Shown here: positions 45,072-53,844 of the stretch, in pieces
Position numbering within the stretch: position 1 is the first letter of the stretch
Layout of the letters: each line of letters starts with the position of its first letter
Assembly (NCBI GenBank): GCA_903875575.1
Contig: CAIQWJ010000074.1
Span: 62,001 to 126,000 of the forward strand
Direction: 5' to 3'
DNA: 64,000 nucleotides
Source: an uncultured Acidobacteriia bacterium
GTDB lineage: Bacteria > Acidobacteriota > Terriglobia > Bryobacterales > Bryobacteraceae
Notes under the pieces: model-generated
The model's database searches: none
The model's input: only the letters and a program-made list of their open reading frames with translations
What the model was told of the DNA's origin: nothing
Position numbers and translations under genes: made by a program

Positions 45072-46814
45072 ATGAACAGAACCATGAAAAAGACAATTCT
45101 CCTCTCCTTGCTGGCGGTGCCCGCGATGCTTGTCGCACAGACCGGGGGGCTGGATCCAGCGGATATTAATAAGCCGTTAGCGGATCAGTGGACCTCGTAT
45201 TCGGGCGACATGAGCGGCAAGCGTTACAGCTCTCTCAAGCAGATTAATACAAGCACGGTGAAGAACCTGAGCCTGAAGTGGCTGCAGACCGGCATCACGA
45301 GCGGTTGCGGCCCGACGGGCACGGGCCCAGCAAATGCGGCTCCGGCTGCCGGCGGCGGCTTCGGCGGTGGCGGCGGGCGGGGTGGCGGTGGCGGTGGAGC
45401 CGCGGCACCCATCATCGTCAGCGGTTTCGGCACAGGTGACGCGAACAATTGCGGTCCGGCGCGTATCGGCGGCGGCATCCTGTTTGTGGACAACACCATT
45501 TACGCGTCGGCCCCGGACAACGTCTGGGCAATCGACGCGCGTGACGGCACAGTGCTCTGGCATTACTACTGGAAGTCGCGCGGCGGCACCAGCCTGCAGA
45601 CCCGCGGCATCGGCATGTGGCACAACTACATTTTCTTCGAGCTCCATGACGACTGGGCGGTCTGCATTGACGCCAAGACAGGCAAGGAAGTCTGGAAGAA
45701 GGAAATTTCGAACTTCGATCAGCAGTACTTCTCCTCGAACGCTCCGATGGTGGTTGGAAACCACATCATCATTGGAACGGGCAACGACACGGACCAGCCG
45801 GCCTACATCAAGTCGCTTGACCCGGAAACGGGCTCGGAACAGTGGAGACTCTATTCGACCGCGCAGAATGCGGGCGAACCGGGTGTGGACACGTGGGCCA
45901 GCCTGGATGCCGCGCGTCATGGCGGTGGCACTTCCTGGATTCCGGGTTCCTATGATCCGGACACGCACCTTTATCTGTTTGGCACCGGTAACCCGACTCC
46001 CGCTTACACGGGCGGCCGTGGCGACGGCGACAACCTGTACACGGGCTGCCTGCTGGCAGTGAACGTGGATACGGGCAAGATGGTTTGGTACTTCGGGACC
46101 TCACTGCACGACACGCACGACTGGGATTCGACACAGACGCCGATCCTGGCCGACGCGATGTTTGGCGGCCGGATGCGCAAACTGGTCATGATGGCGACGC
46201 GCAATGGTTACTTCTACGTGCTTGACCGCGTGACAGGTGAACACCTGATCACGAGCAAGCTCGGTCTGGTGAATAATTACGCATCGGCCATTGCACCGGA
46301 TTCCCCGCTCCATCTGAACAAGCGCGGCGAAGTGCAGCGCAATCCCAACAAGGACGCGCTGATCGCCGGCTCGCTGGTCAACAACGATGTACTGAACTAT
46401 CCGCCGGCGACGTTCTCGCCGGACAGCGGATTGTTCTATGTGCATGAACAGAACAACCTTCGCCTCTATTACCTGATGGACCCGGATCCCCGCGGTTCCA
46501 TGGGTCTGGGCGGCACGGGCGGCGGCGCGAGCTTCAGCTGGCCGACTTATATCGACGCGATCGACTACACCACGGGCAAGATCAAGTGGAAGCACGAAGT
46601 GAGCGGCAGCGTGGGCCTGCTTTCGACGGCTGGCGGCGTGATGTTCCTGAGCGACGCGGGCGGTCTGGTGGCATGGGAAGCGAAGACGGGCACGCCGCTG
46701 TGGCATACACAGATCGGCGCGCTTTCGGCTCCGCCGGAGACGTTCATGCTGGACGGCAAGCAGGTGGTACTGGCTGCGACCGGTACCGGAATGTTCCTGT
46801 TCCAGTTGAACTAG
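45072..46814 (+). CDS. PQQ-dependent dehydrogenase (quinoprotein, acidobacterial type)
   Basis: A signal peptide (TILLSLLAVPAMLVAQTGG) precedes a beta-propeller of the quinoprotein alcohol/sugar dehydrogenase fold: DQWTSYSGDMSGKRYSSLKQ, DNVWAIDARDGTVLWHYYW, TGKEVWKKEISNF, DTGKMVWYFGTSLHDTHDWD and KIKWKHEVSGSV. It has no fused cytochrome domain. A Gly-rich insert (residues about 90-110) interrupts the first blades. The enzyme should oxidise alcohols or sugars in the periplasm with PQQ and pass electrons to the upstream cytochrome. A strong terminator follows. Confidence 0.9.
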   Translation: MNRTMKKTILLSLLAVPAMLVAQTGGLDPADINKPLADQWTSYSGDMSGKRYSSLKQINTSTVKNLSLKWLQTGITSGCGPTGTGPANAAPAAGGGFGGGGGRGGGGGGAAAPIIVSGFGTGDANNCGPARIGGGILFVDNTIYASAPDNVWAIDARDGTVLWHYYWKSRGGTSLQTRGIGMWHNYIFFELHDDWAVCIDAKTGKEVWKKEISNFDQQYFSSNAPMVVGNHIIIGTGNDTDQPAYIKSLDPETGSEQWRLYSTAQNAGEPGVDTWASLDAARHGGGTSWIPGSYDPDTHLYLFGTGNPTPAYTGGRGDGDNLYTGCLLAVNVDTGKMVWYFGTSLHDTHDWDSTQTPILADAMFGGRMRKLVMMATRNGYFYVLDRVTGEHLITSKLGLVNNYASAIAPDSPLHLNKRGEVQRNPNKDALIAGSLVNNDVLNYPPATFSPDSGLFYVHEQNNLRLYYLMDPDPRGSMGLGGTGGGASFSWPTYIDAIDYTTGKIKWKHEVSGSVGLLSTAGGVMFLSDAGGLVAWEAKTGTPLWHTQIGALSAPPETFMLDGKQVVLAATGTGMFLFQLN

Positions 46815-46845
46815 TCAGACGCTGGTTGGTTTGGTTGTAAGAGAG

Positions 46846-46882
46846 GCCGGTGGCGGGTGAATCCCGCTGCCGGCCTTTTTTC
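46846..46882 (+). terminator. Rho-independent terminator after the quinoprotein gene
   Basis: A 13-base-pair stem (GGCCGGTGGCGGG / CCCGCTGCCGGCC, with two G-T wobbles), a five-base loop and six T follow the stop codon by about 32 bases. Confidence 0.88.
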
Positions 46883-47289
46883 GTTGAGGCTGGGTTCTGT
46901 GGCCGAGGCTACGACTGGACACCGCGCATGGCCCGCTGGGCTAAGTGCCTCGACGCCGGGATCTGTTGCTTTCACGAATACCAACGGTGGCGGCGTCTGG
47001 GAATTCACCGGTGCGACTTTGGCAGCGAAACACCGGTTTTTTCTATCTGGACACGGCATGCAACGGCCCTGAGGTCTTGGTTTCATTTTCAAATGTGTAT
47101 GCGGACGGACAAGCGTCTCAGGCAAACGGGACGGCAGCGTCATACGCTGGCGCGGCGACTGCTGACCTTCGATTTGCGCTGACAGGGAACACGGCCAGTG
47201 CCACCCCGGAGCCGGGCACATTGTTTCTGGCGGGCGGCGCCGCGGCGGCGTATGACGCTGCTCCGGCACCGGCAGGCCTGAGCAACTGA
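46857..47289 (+). pseudogene. Remnant of a secreted PEP-CTERM protein
   Basis: The first part reads in one frame (GSVAFTNTNGGGVWEFTGAT), the rest in another (FFYLDTACNGPEVLVSFSNV through SATPEPGTLFLAGG). The PEP-CTERM sorting motif TPEPG with its hydrophobic segment is followed by AAAAYDAAPAPAG instead of the usual basic tail, so the end seems shifted too. One or two indels are likely. No exosortase gene is in this window. Confidence 0.4.
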
Positions 47290-47359
47290 TTCAGCAGACG
47301 GCAGCCATGGAGGCCCCAATGAAATGATTTTATCGGGCCTTTTGGGTGTGCCGGACGCG

Positions 47360-49009
47360 TCAGCGGGCGGTCAGGGCAATGTCGGCTTCGGTGCCACGAT
47401 TGAGAGCGCTGGGGACGTGTTCGAGGCGGACCACCATGAGGGTTTGATCGTCATGCGGGGGCGTGTCGCCGAGGAATTTGCGGACGTCGGCGAGGACGCC
47501 ATCGCAGACGCCACCGGCGGTATTACGGAATTCGCGCTTCACGCTTTCGATGATGCCTTCTTCGCCGAATTCGTCGCCGGCGGCGTTGGCAGCTTCGGAG
47601 ACGCCGTCGGAGAAGATCACCAGAAGATCGCCGGGTTCCACGTCGACTTCAGCCTGTTTGTAACGAGCGATGGAAAGGACGCCAAGGACAGGGCCGCCGC
47701 CCTGTTCGAGACGCCAGACGTCGGGACGTCCGAAGCGTTCGCGGACGAGCAGGGCCGGGAGATGGCCGGCATTGATGTAGCTGAGGCGGTTCCCTTCCTT
47801 GTTGAGGTAGCACCAGAAGAGACTGACGAAGCGCTCGCGGGCGGTCTTGGCGCAGATCAGGTGATTGAGTCGCTCGGCGGCGTACTCGTGGCGCTCGGCC
47901 AGTTCGGCATCGCTGGAGGTGCGGACGGCACCCTGGACGACACCCATTAGCAGAGCGGCGGAGAGTCCTTTGCCGGAGACGTCGCCGAGGACCATGGCGA
48001 CACCGCCATCGTCGGTTTCGAAAACGTCATAGAGGTCGCCGCCGACTTCGCGGGAGGGAATGAAGCGGGCGGCGAATTCGACATGGCCGGTGGGGGTGCC
48101 TTCGGCGGGGAAAAGATCGTGCTGGACACGGCGGGCGAGGGCGAGTTCCTCTTCATATTGCTTGCCCGCGATGTAGTGGGGGAAGCGGAGACCGATGAGG
48201 ATGACGGCTCCCAGAAGGGCGAGAGCTGCGGTGGAGCCTACGCCGAGGGGCATCAGAAGCGGGGAAAAACTGACGGAGACGCCGTCGAGGTAAATGGCGG
48301 TTTCGACGTAAGGGCCGTTGGGGCCGCGACCGCGACCGTTGTCGCCGGAGGTACCGCGACCGCCATTGAAGGCGGCGGGGCCGGAGGCGGCTTGCGGGAA
48401 GGGGCCGTTGGGGCCGAAATCGGGACCGCCACCGCGTCCGAAGTCAGGGCCACGTCCGAAATCCTGCGGGGGGCCGCCACGGCCGAAGTCTGGCTGGGGG
48501 GCGCCTGGATTTCCGCCGCGATCTCCACCCTGGTTATTGCCAAAGCCGTTGAAGCCACCGCGACCGAAGCGGGGCAAAGGACTGACGGCCAGGAGAATGT
48601 CGCCGTTTTCGGTGGTGCGGACGTCCTGTCGCGGGCCGCGACCGTTCGTGGCGGTCCGGAGGGCATCCGAGGTCCATTGCGGGGCAGATTTGAGATTGCC
48701 TGCTCCGGCAATGACCTTTCCATCGGCGCTGATGAGGCGCATCCAGGCAATCTTTTCGGGCGCTTCTTTGATCTGCTCCTCGATGGCCGGATTGAAGTTG
48801 GCGGCATCGCGGGCACCGGTGCGGGTGGCGGTGGAAAGCGCGCGGACACGGCGGTCGGCCTCATTCTGGGCTTCCTGGCGGACCATGCTGCGGGAAACGT
48901 AGCGATAGGTGCCGACGGTTTGCCCTAAGAGCAGCAAGCCGAGCAGGAGCCCGCCAGCGATGGAGATCTTGACCCAGATGTAGCCCGCGAATTTTCCCTG
49001 ACTGGCCAT
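47360..49009 (-). CDS. Membrane SpoIIE-type PP2C phosphatase with Gly-rich periplasmic domain
   Basis: The first membrane segment is about residues 13-33; then comes a periplasmic sensor of roughly 200 residues whose latter half is low-complexity (repeats of FGRGGPP and DFGRG). A second membrane segment (LGVGSTAALALLGAVILIGL) is followed by a SpoIIE phosphatase with LARRVQHDLFPAEG, REVGGDLYDVFE, VLGDVSGKGLSAALLMG, NAGHLPAL and FSDGVSEA; the metal-binding Asp residues are retained. It may sense envelope conditions and dephosphorylate an anti-sigma antagonist or other phosphoprotein. Confidence 0.88.
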   Translation of the reverse strand: MASQGKFAGYIWVKISIAGGLLLGLLLLGQTVGTYRYVSRSMVRQEAQNEADRRVRALSTATRTGARDAANFNPAIEEQIKEAPEKIAWMRLISADGKVIAGAGNLKSAPQWTSDALRTATNGRGPRQDVRTTENGDILLAVSPLPRFGRGGFNGFGNNQGGDRGGNPGAPQPDFGRGGPPQDFGRGPDFGRGGGPDFGPNGPFPQAASGPAAFNGGRGTSGDNGRGRGPNGPYVETAIYLDGVSVSFSPLLMPLGVGSTAALALLGAVILIGLRFPHYIAGKQYEEELALARRVQHDLFPAEGTPTGHVEFAARFIPSREVGGDLYDVFETDDGGVAMVLGDVSGKGLSAALLMGVVQGAVRTSSDAELAERHEYAAERLNHLICAKTARERFVSLFWCYLNKEGNRLSYINAGHLPALLVRERFGRPDVWRLEQGGGPVLGVLSIARYKQAEVDVEPGDLLVIFSDGVSEAANAAGDEFGEEGIIESVKREFRNTAGGVCDGVLADVRKFLGDTPPHDDQTLMVVRLEHVPSALNRGTEADIALTAR

Positions 49010-49157
49010 AGTTGATAACGTGATGCGTTTTTTGTTTGTTCCGCCCCGCAGTACTGGTAACAGGTACAGCGTATCGCATTACCCTGCGTTTCCGTGTGAA
49101 GTTTTATGATTGACAGCCTTTTACACGAGGCACGACAAAATGCGGTAAGCTGGCCCC

Positions 49158-49580
49158 ATGCGTTATTCCATTATCCTTTTGCTGGCATTTGCCGGCATCA
49201 CACTTGCACAGGGGCCACCTCCAGGAGGTCCCGGGGGGCCAGGCGGGGGGATGCCTGCACCGAAGAATCTTAAGGTCCTGACGCCGCAGAACTACATGGG
49301 CGTGATGTTTTCCATTCCGGCCGGGTTGGGCGTGCGCTGTGATTTCTGCCACAACATGGAAGACCGGGCCAGCGACGAGAAACCGCAGAAGGTTACAGCG
49401 CGCAAAATGATGGCGATGGTGAAGAACATCAACGATACACAGTTCAACGGTGAACAGAAGGTGAGTTGCTATACGTGCCATCACGGCGAGCAGAAACCGG
49501 CGGCACCGCCGGCACCGGCTGGCCGTGGTCCGGGTGGACCTCCGGCGGGCGGACCGCCTCCGGCAGCTCCTGCGCGGTAA
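49158..49580 (+). CDS. Small diheme c-type cytochrome
   Basis: The 140-residue protein has a signal peptide (SIILLLAFAGITLAQ), a Pro/Gly-rich start and two heme motifs: CDFCH (residue about 60) and CYTCH (about 102). NYMGVMFSIPAGLGVRCDFC and the spacing resemble the photosynthetic-reaction-centre cytochrome-like family widespread in acidobacteria. The C-terminus is again Pro/Gly-rich. It probably carries electrons in the periplasm; its partner is unknown. Confidence 0.85.
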   Translation: MRYSIILLLAFAGITLAQGPPPGGPGGPGGGMPAPKNLKVLTPQNYMGVMFSIPAGLGVRCDFCHNMEDRASDEKPQKVTARKMMAMVKNINDTQFNGEQKVSCYTCHHGEQKPAAPPAPAGRGPGGPPAGGPPPAAPAR

Positions 49581-49713
49581 GTGTTCCGTCCGGTTGCGGC
49601 GGGAGAGTGCAAAAGGGGTGGATCTCTGCCGTTGCTCCCCTGCGGTCGCGGTCCACTAAGGACACGAGGCTGTAACGGAACCACTTGAAGTTCGGAGTTT
49701 TAATGAATTGATG

Positions 49714-49748
49714 ACCCGGTTGCCGCTTGTGCGGCGGCCGGGTTTTTT
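49714..49748 (+). terminator. Rho-independent terminator
   Basis: A 13-base-pair stem (ACCCGGTTGCCGC / GCGGCGGCCGGGT, two G-T wobbles) with a four-base loop is followed by T6. It ends the cytochrome transcription unit and lies before the MFS gene. Confidence 0.88.
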
Positions 49749-49829
49749 GATGGGCGCTGAACACGGGCGTGGGCGGGAACGTATTGCGGGATGTTGTGGC
49801 GCGGAGCGTGACAGAGTAGAATTCTCTTC

Positions 49830-51050
49830 ATGCCCATTTCTATACGCGTGCGCCTGAGCGTCATGATGTTCCTCAATTACGTGATCTGGGGAGCGTGGTA
49901 CGTCACGCTGAGCACGTATCTCACGAGTACGCTCCATTTCACAGGGACGCAGGCGGGGGCAATTTTCGGCACCACGGCGCTGGCATCGATCATTTCGCCG
50001 TTTTTTGTGGGGCTGATTGCGGACCGGTTCTTTGCGACCGAGAAGGTGCTGGCGGCACTGCACTTCCTGGGCGCGATCCTGCTGTGGCAGGTAGCGGGGG
50101 CACAATCGTTTGGGATGGTTTACGGCCTGCTGCTGGCGTATTGCCTTTGCTACTTCCCGACGATCGCGCTGACAAATTCGCTGACGCTGCAGCATATGAC
50201 CGACCCTGGGCGAGACTTCCCGCTGGTCCGGGTATTCGGAACACTGGGTTGGATTGCGATCGGGCTGATTGTGGGGGCGATGGCAGTGGAGAAATCGGCC
50301 ACGCCGTTTCTGCTGGCGGCGGGAGTTTCGGTGGTGATGGGGCTCTTCAGTCTGGTGCTGCCGCATACGCCGCCGGCGGGTAAGAGCGAGCCTTTCAGCG
50401 TGCGGCGCGTGCTGGGACTGGATGCGCTGGTCATGCTGAAGGACAAGTCGTTTTTTGTCTTTGCGATTGCCTCCGTGCTGGCGTGTATTCCTCTGACGTT
50501 TTACTTTTCATTTACGAACGACTATCTGAACGACGTGCATGTGGTGAATGCGGCGGGGAAGATGACGCTGGGGCAGGCATCGGAAGTGGGGATGATGCTG
50601 GTGATGCCATGGATTCTGCGGCGCATGAGCGTGAAGGGGATTCTGGTGATGGGGCTTTCGGCGTGGGCGATCCGGTATGCGCTGCTGGCGTTTGGCGACG
50701 CCGGACCGGGCGTCTGGATGTTCTATGTTGCAATTTTGCTGCACGGCGTTTGCTACGATTTCTTCTTCATGACGGGACAGTTGTATACGGACCAGCAGGC
50801 TCCGGCGCATCTGCGGGGCGCGGCACAGGGCTTCATTACGTTCATCACATATGGTGTGGGAATGTATGCGGGGTCGTTGATTTCAGGCAACGCGCTGGAC
50901 TACTTCACGACCGGGACTGGCGCGGCGGCGGTGCGGGACTGGAAGCACTTCTGGATAAGTTCGTCGCTGGGCGCGGCGGCGATTCTGCTGATTGTGATTT
51001 TGATGTTCCGGACCAAGGCGAAGATTGAGGCGACGCCGGAGAGCGTCTGA
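49830..51050 (+). CDS. MFS transporter, nucleoside/H+ symporter-like (NupG-type)
   Basis: The 406 residues carry about twelve membrane segments. The N-terminus (MFLNYVIWGAWYVTLSTYLT), GTTALASIISPFFVGLIADR and the C-terminal half with GVCYDFFFMTGQLYTDQQAP are typical of the nucleoside permease branch of the major facilitator superfamily. Substrate is inferred only from family resemblance. No catabolic nucleoside gene is adjacent. Confidence 0.85.
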   Translation: MPISIRVRLSVMMFLNYVIWGAWYVTLSTYLTSTLHFTGTQAGAIFGTTALASIISPFFVGLIADRFFATEKVLAALHFLGAILLWQVAGAQSFGMVYGLLLAYCLCYFPTIALTNSLTLQHMTDPGRDFPLVRVFGTLGWIAIGLIVGAMAVEKSATPFLLAAGVSVVMGLFSLVLPHTPPAGKSEPFSVRRVLGLDALVMLKDKSFFVFAIASVLACIPLTFYFSFTNDYLNDVHVVNAAGKMTLGQASEVGMMLVMPWILRRMSVKGILVMGLSAWAIRYALLAFGDAGPGVWMFYVAILLHGVCYDFFFMTGQLYTDQQAPAHLRGAAQGFITFITYGVGMYAGSLISGNALDYFTTGTGAAAVRDWKHFWISSSLGAAAILLIVILMFRTKAKIEATPESV

Positions 51051-51090
51051 CAAGCACGCCGGCCGGGAAGTCATTCACACGTGCGACCTG

Positions 51091-51127
51091 GGCCGGTTGG
51101 AAACCGGCCTGCAGGCTGGAAGCCTGC
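51091..51127. repeat. Paired REP-like hairpins downstream of the transporter
   Basis: Two adjacent perfect hairpins, GGCCGGTT-GGA-AACCGGCC and GCAGGCT-GGA-AGCCTGC, share the same GGA loop. The design (two short stems in tandem with identical loops) is that of bacterial REP/BIME elements. There is no T-run, so it is probably not a terminator alone. Confidence 0.55.
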
Positions 51128-51173
51128 CCCACACATCGCTACCTGGTCGAAATCAGGGGCTGGTAATACATCG

Positions 51174-52940
51174 CTACTTTTCGCCTTCAAAAGTGATGTT
51201 GGTTTCCGCGCCGTACTTCTTATAATTGCGGAAGTCCGTGGTGTTGCGGGAACAGTCCGATGTGCCTCGGGTGCAACTGAGCGACTCCGAATGGGCGGGC
51301 ATCAGGACCTTCTTATCGCCGATGAGAACGAAGTCGTAATCGATGGAGGATTCCGCCGTATCGAGCGGGAAAGTGCGCGGCAGATTGCGGGCTGCTATTT
51401 CGATCCGCAGGACGCGCGAGGTTTCTTTGTCGATCCAGATGGCCCCGGTGTAGGAGGGCGAGTAGGTCTGGCCATCGGCATGGAGGCTCCATGTGGAGCG
51501 TGGCTGCTCGATCGTGTAGTCGTAGCGGTAGGCCGTGCGATTGACGATTGTGGTGGTTCGCTGATTATGGAAATCGGCAAAACTGGCGGGCGAGAGGATG
51601 GCCTGCTGCATGCTGCCGAATTCGCCCTCAGACCAGGAGCCGGTCTGCTCCACGTATTTCGTGGGTTTCCCGTTGACCATGATGTTGGTATAGCGTTCCT
51701 TGCCATCTTCGTAAATCAGATCCGTAGTGACGATATCGAGGGGCTGCCATGAGGTGCGTCCGCCACGCGCGGCACCGGACTGGTAGCGACTGGTGAACTG
51801 TTTGACGACATAGTTGGGGAGGGATTCGCTGAAGGAGAGCGCTTCTTCGCGGGCCTGATCGATGACGGGGTCGCTGCCGGGCATGACGGTTGGCAAATTG
51901 GGACGAGTCTGCCGCGACGGTCCGCCGGCGTTGTCAACTGAACCGGGAGGGGGGATTTCGGGGAGGCGGGTGACGCCGTTGACGTCGTCGGCGGAGAGAG
52001 TTGGGCGAGTGACGGAGGCGGACTGGGTGGGGACATCCGGGCTGGCGCTCGGGGATGCCGCGCGTCGCAGGGTTGGGGCGCTGGAATCGTCAGAGGATGA
52101 AGGGTAGCTGGTTGGTGAGGGTTGGTAGACGCCGGGGCGTCGGGGTGCGACGGTTGTGCTGGAGCCGACGGTATCGGAGCCAGTGATGAGCGGCGGCGAG
52201 GTCACCGTTGCGGAGTCAGTGTTCGAAGTCGAGCGGCGTACCGCGGGGGCGTAGACCGGGGCCTGATCGTCAACGCGCGGTGGGGCGTCGGAAGTGTTGC
52301 GGCGCAGGCGAGGGCGGTCGGAGTTGTCGCTGGAGTCGGATGGCGGCGGGGCGTTGCGGGCGACCGGGGAGTTGTCGGACGAAGGTGAGGTTACGGAGTC
52401 GGAACTGGAATCGCCACGGCGAAGGCGTGGGCGTTCGGGATCGGAATCCGGGGTGTTGCCAGCGGCGGATGCGGTGGAGACGGCGGCGGCCTGCATGGCG
52501 GCGGATTTCTCTTCGGCGGTCCCCTTCTTGTTCATGGTGACGGTTTTGGAGTAGTAGTGGTCGTTTTCGTCACGGGTGGCGTCGATGGTGACGTGGTCGC
52601 CGGGATCGAAGTCGGTGGCCTTGACCTTGCCCATAGTGGAGAGGTACTTTGTGCCGGTCTGGATCTGGATGAGGACGATTTTGTCATCGCCTGCGTCGAG
52701 TGTGAGGCTGGTGGAAGAGACGTCGCGGAGGGTGCCGGTGAGAGTCTCGGTGGGACCGAAGACTTTACGGGCGGGGGCGTCCTGGGGGCCACTTTGACCG
52801 CGGCCGCCACCGTTGTTGCCGCCGCGTTGCCTGCCCTGGCCGGGCAACTGAATGCCGCCGAATTGCGGGAGGGCAGGGAGCGCGAGCACGACGAGAAGCA
52901 GCGCGGTTCGGAGTGGTGAGGGTTTCGACCAGCGAAGCAT
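51174..52940 (-). CDS. Large secreted low-complexity protein of unknown function
   Basis: The ATG at 52940 gives the best signal peptide (TALLLVVLALPALPQ); a start at 52967 is possible. After a Gly/Arg/Gln-rich stretch comes a beta-barrel-like domain (TLTGTLRDVSSTSLTLDAGD, similar to DUF5666), then about 200 residues rich in Ser, Pro, Asp and Arg with repeated RPRLRR. The last 230 residues are folded (SLPNYVVKQFTSRYQSG, TTDLIYEDGKERYTNIMVNG, TGAIWIDKETSRVLRIEIAA), like an outer-membrane lipoprotein-sorting type sheet. The gene converges on the transporter gene and is divergent from the RNase T2-like gene. Confidence 0.7.
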   Translation of the reverse strand: MLRWSKPSPLRTALLLVVLALPALPQFGGIQLPGQGRQRGGNNGGGRGQSGPQDAPARKVFGPTETLTGTLRDVSSTSLTLDAGDDKIVLIQIQTGTKYLSTMGKVKATDFDPGDHVTIDATRDENDHYYSKTVTMNKKGTAEEKSAAMQAAAVSTASAAGNTPDSDPERPRLRRGDSSSDSVTSPSSDNSPVARNAPPPSDSSDNSDRPRLRRNTSDAPPRVDDQAPVYAPAVRRSTSNTDSATVTSPPLITGSDTVGSSTTVAPRRPGVYQPSPTSYPSSSDDSSAPTLRRAASPSASPDVPTQSASVTRPTLSADDVNGVTRLPEIPPPGSVDNAGGPSRQTRPNLPTVMPGSDPVIDQAREEALSFSESLPNYVVKQFTSRYQSGAARGGRTSWQPLDIVTTDLIYEDGKERYTNIMVNGKPTKYVEQTGSWSEGEFGSMQQAILSPASFADFHNQRTTTIVNRTAYRYDYTIEQPRSTWSLHADGQTYSPSYTGAIWIDKETSRVLRIEIAARNLPRTFPLDTAESSIDYDFVLIGDKKVLMPAHSESLSCTRGTSDCSRNTTDFRNYKKYGAETNITFEGEK

Positions 52941-53062
52941 ACGATATAGGGACGCCGGGTGGGGCATGTTGGTTGCTCGGATTTGGTGCGCGACTGTTGG
53001 GGTACTGCAGCTGCATGTTTATTATCGCCTGGTTTGGCGGCAACGTTATGATGGGGGTGCTT

Positions 53063-53713
53063 ATGACCTGCTTGCGTGGCTGGATTTCCGGTGTTTTGCT
53101 CGCGGCGATGGTGGCCGGGGCGAGTTGGGGACAGCGCGCGGTTTCGGCTTCGTTTGACCACTTTGTGCTATCGCTTTCGTGGTCGCCGGAGTACTGCGCG
53201 TTGGCTGGCGATACGGGGGCGAGTTCGCGGGAGTGCGTATTCGGGCGACGGATTGGCTTTGTGGCGGATGGGTTGTGGCCGCGGACGAGCGCGGGCGGCG
53301 GTCCGGAGGCGTGCGGAGGGGCGAAGTCGGTTGCGAAGGGTCTGATCAACTCTTTGCCTGGGACGATGCCTGGCGCGGACCGGATCCAGCGGGATTGGGT
53401 AGCGCACGGGACCTGTACGGGGATGACGACCAACGAGTACTTCACGTCGTTGTTACTGGCGCGGGCAGCAGTGCTGATTCCGGTGCAGTTTTCGACGATT
53501 GCCGAGACCACACAGGAATCGCCAGCTCAGATTGAGGCGCAGTTCGCCGGGGCAAATCCAGAGGTGCCGGAGAAGGCGTTTCGAACCGTGTGCAGGGGCG
53601 GCGCACTGATGGAAGTGCGGGTTTGCTTTGGCAAGGACCTGAAGGCGCAGGCTTGTCCGGTAGGCGAGGAGGAGTGTTCCGCGGCTACGGTTTCCGTGCG
53701 GCAGTTGCGGTGA
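53063..53713 (+). CDS. RNase T2-family protein with altered catalytic residues
   Basis: The ATG at 53063 follows GGGGGTG and begins a signal peptide (GWISGVLLAAMVAGASWG). FDHFVLSLSWSPEYCA is a typical RNase T2 start. The first catalytic motif HGLWP is here DGLWP: Asp69 replaces the catalytic His. In the second motif (normally HEWxKHG) the sequence is RDWVAHG: only His115 is kept and Glu has become Asp. Several Cys pairs remain. The fold should be intact, but activity is doubtful. Confidence 0.85.
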   Translation: MTCLRGWISGVLLAAMVAGASWGQRAVSASFDHFVLSLSWSPEYCALAGDTGASSRECVFGRRIGFVADGLWPRTSAGGGPEACGGAKSVAKGLINSLPGTMPGADRIQRDWVAHGTCTGMTTNEYFTSLLLARAAVLIPVQFSTIAETTQESPAQIEAQFAGANPEVPEKAFRTVCRGGALMEVRVCFGKDLKAQACPVGEEECSAATVSVRQLR

Positions 53714-53810
53714 AGGTTTTGCCTTTGAGTTCCTGAGGTACACGCGCCGTGAAGTGGACGGCGACGCGATCTCCATCGTGCGCAGTTTCTCTCTCAGATG
53801 ACAGCGGCGC

Positions 53811-53840
53811 TTGACATGACGAAAAAACTCGTCATACTGT
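53811..53840 (+). promoter_or_regulatory. Promoter with BlaI-type operator for the gene at 53845
   Basis: A -35 box TTGACA (53811-53816) and a -10 box TACTGT (53835-53840) are separated by exactly 18 bases, which are the dyad TGACGA-AAAAAC-TCGTCA. The start codon lies four bases after the -10, so the mRNA should be leaderless. The same arrangement is found before the blaI-like gene at 55230. Confidence 0.75.
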
Positions 53841-53844
53841 AGCT

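Noticed and set aside
47324-48928. Long + strand frames opposite the SpoIIE phosphatase
   Set aside because: Antisense shadows of a gene with intact phosphatase motifs; their products are low-complexity and show no family motif.
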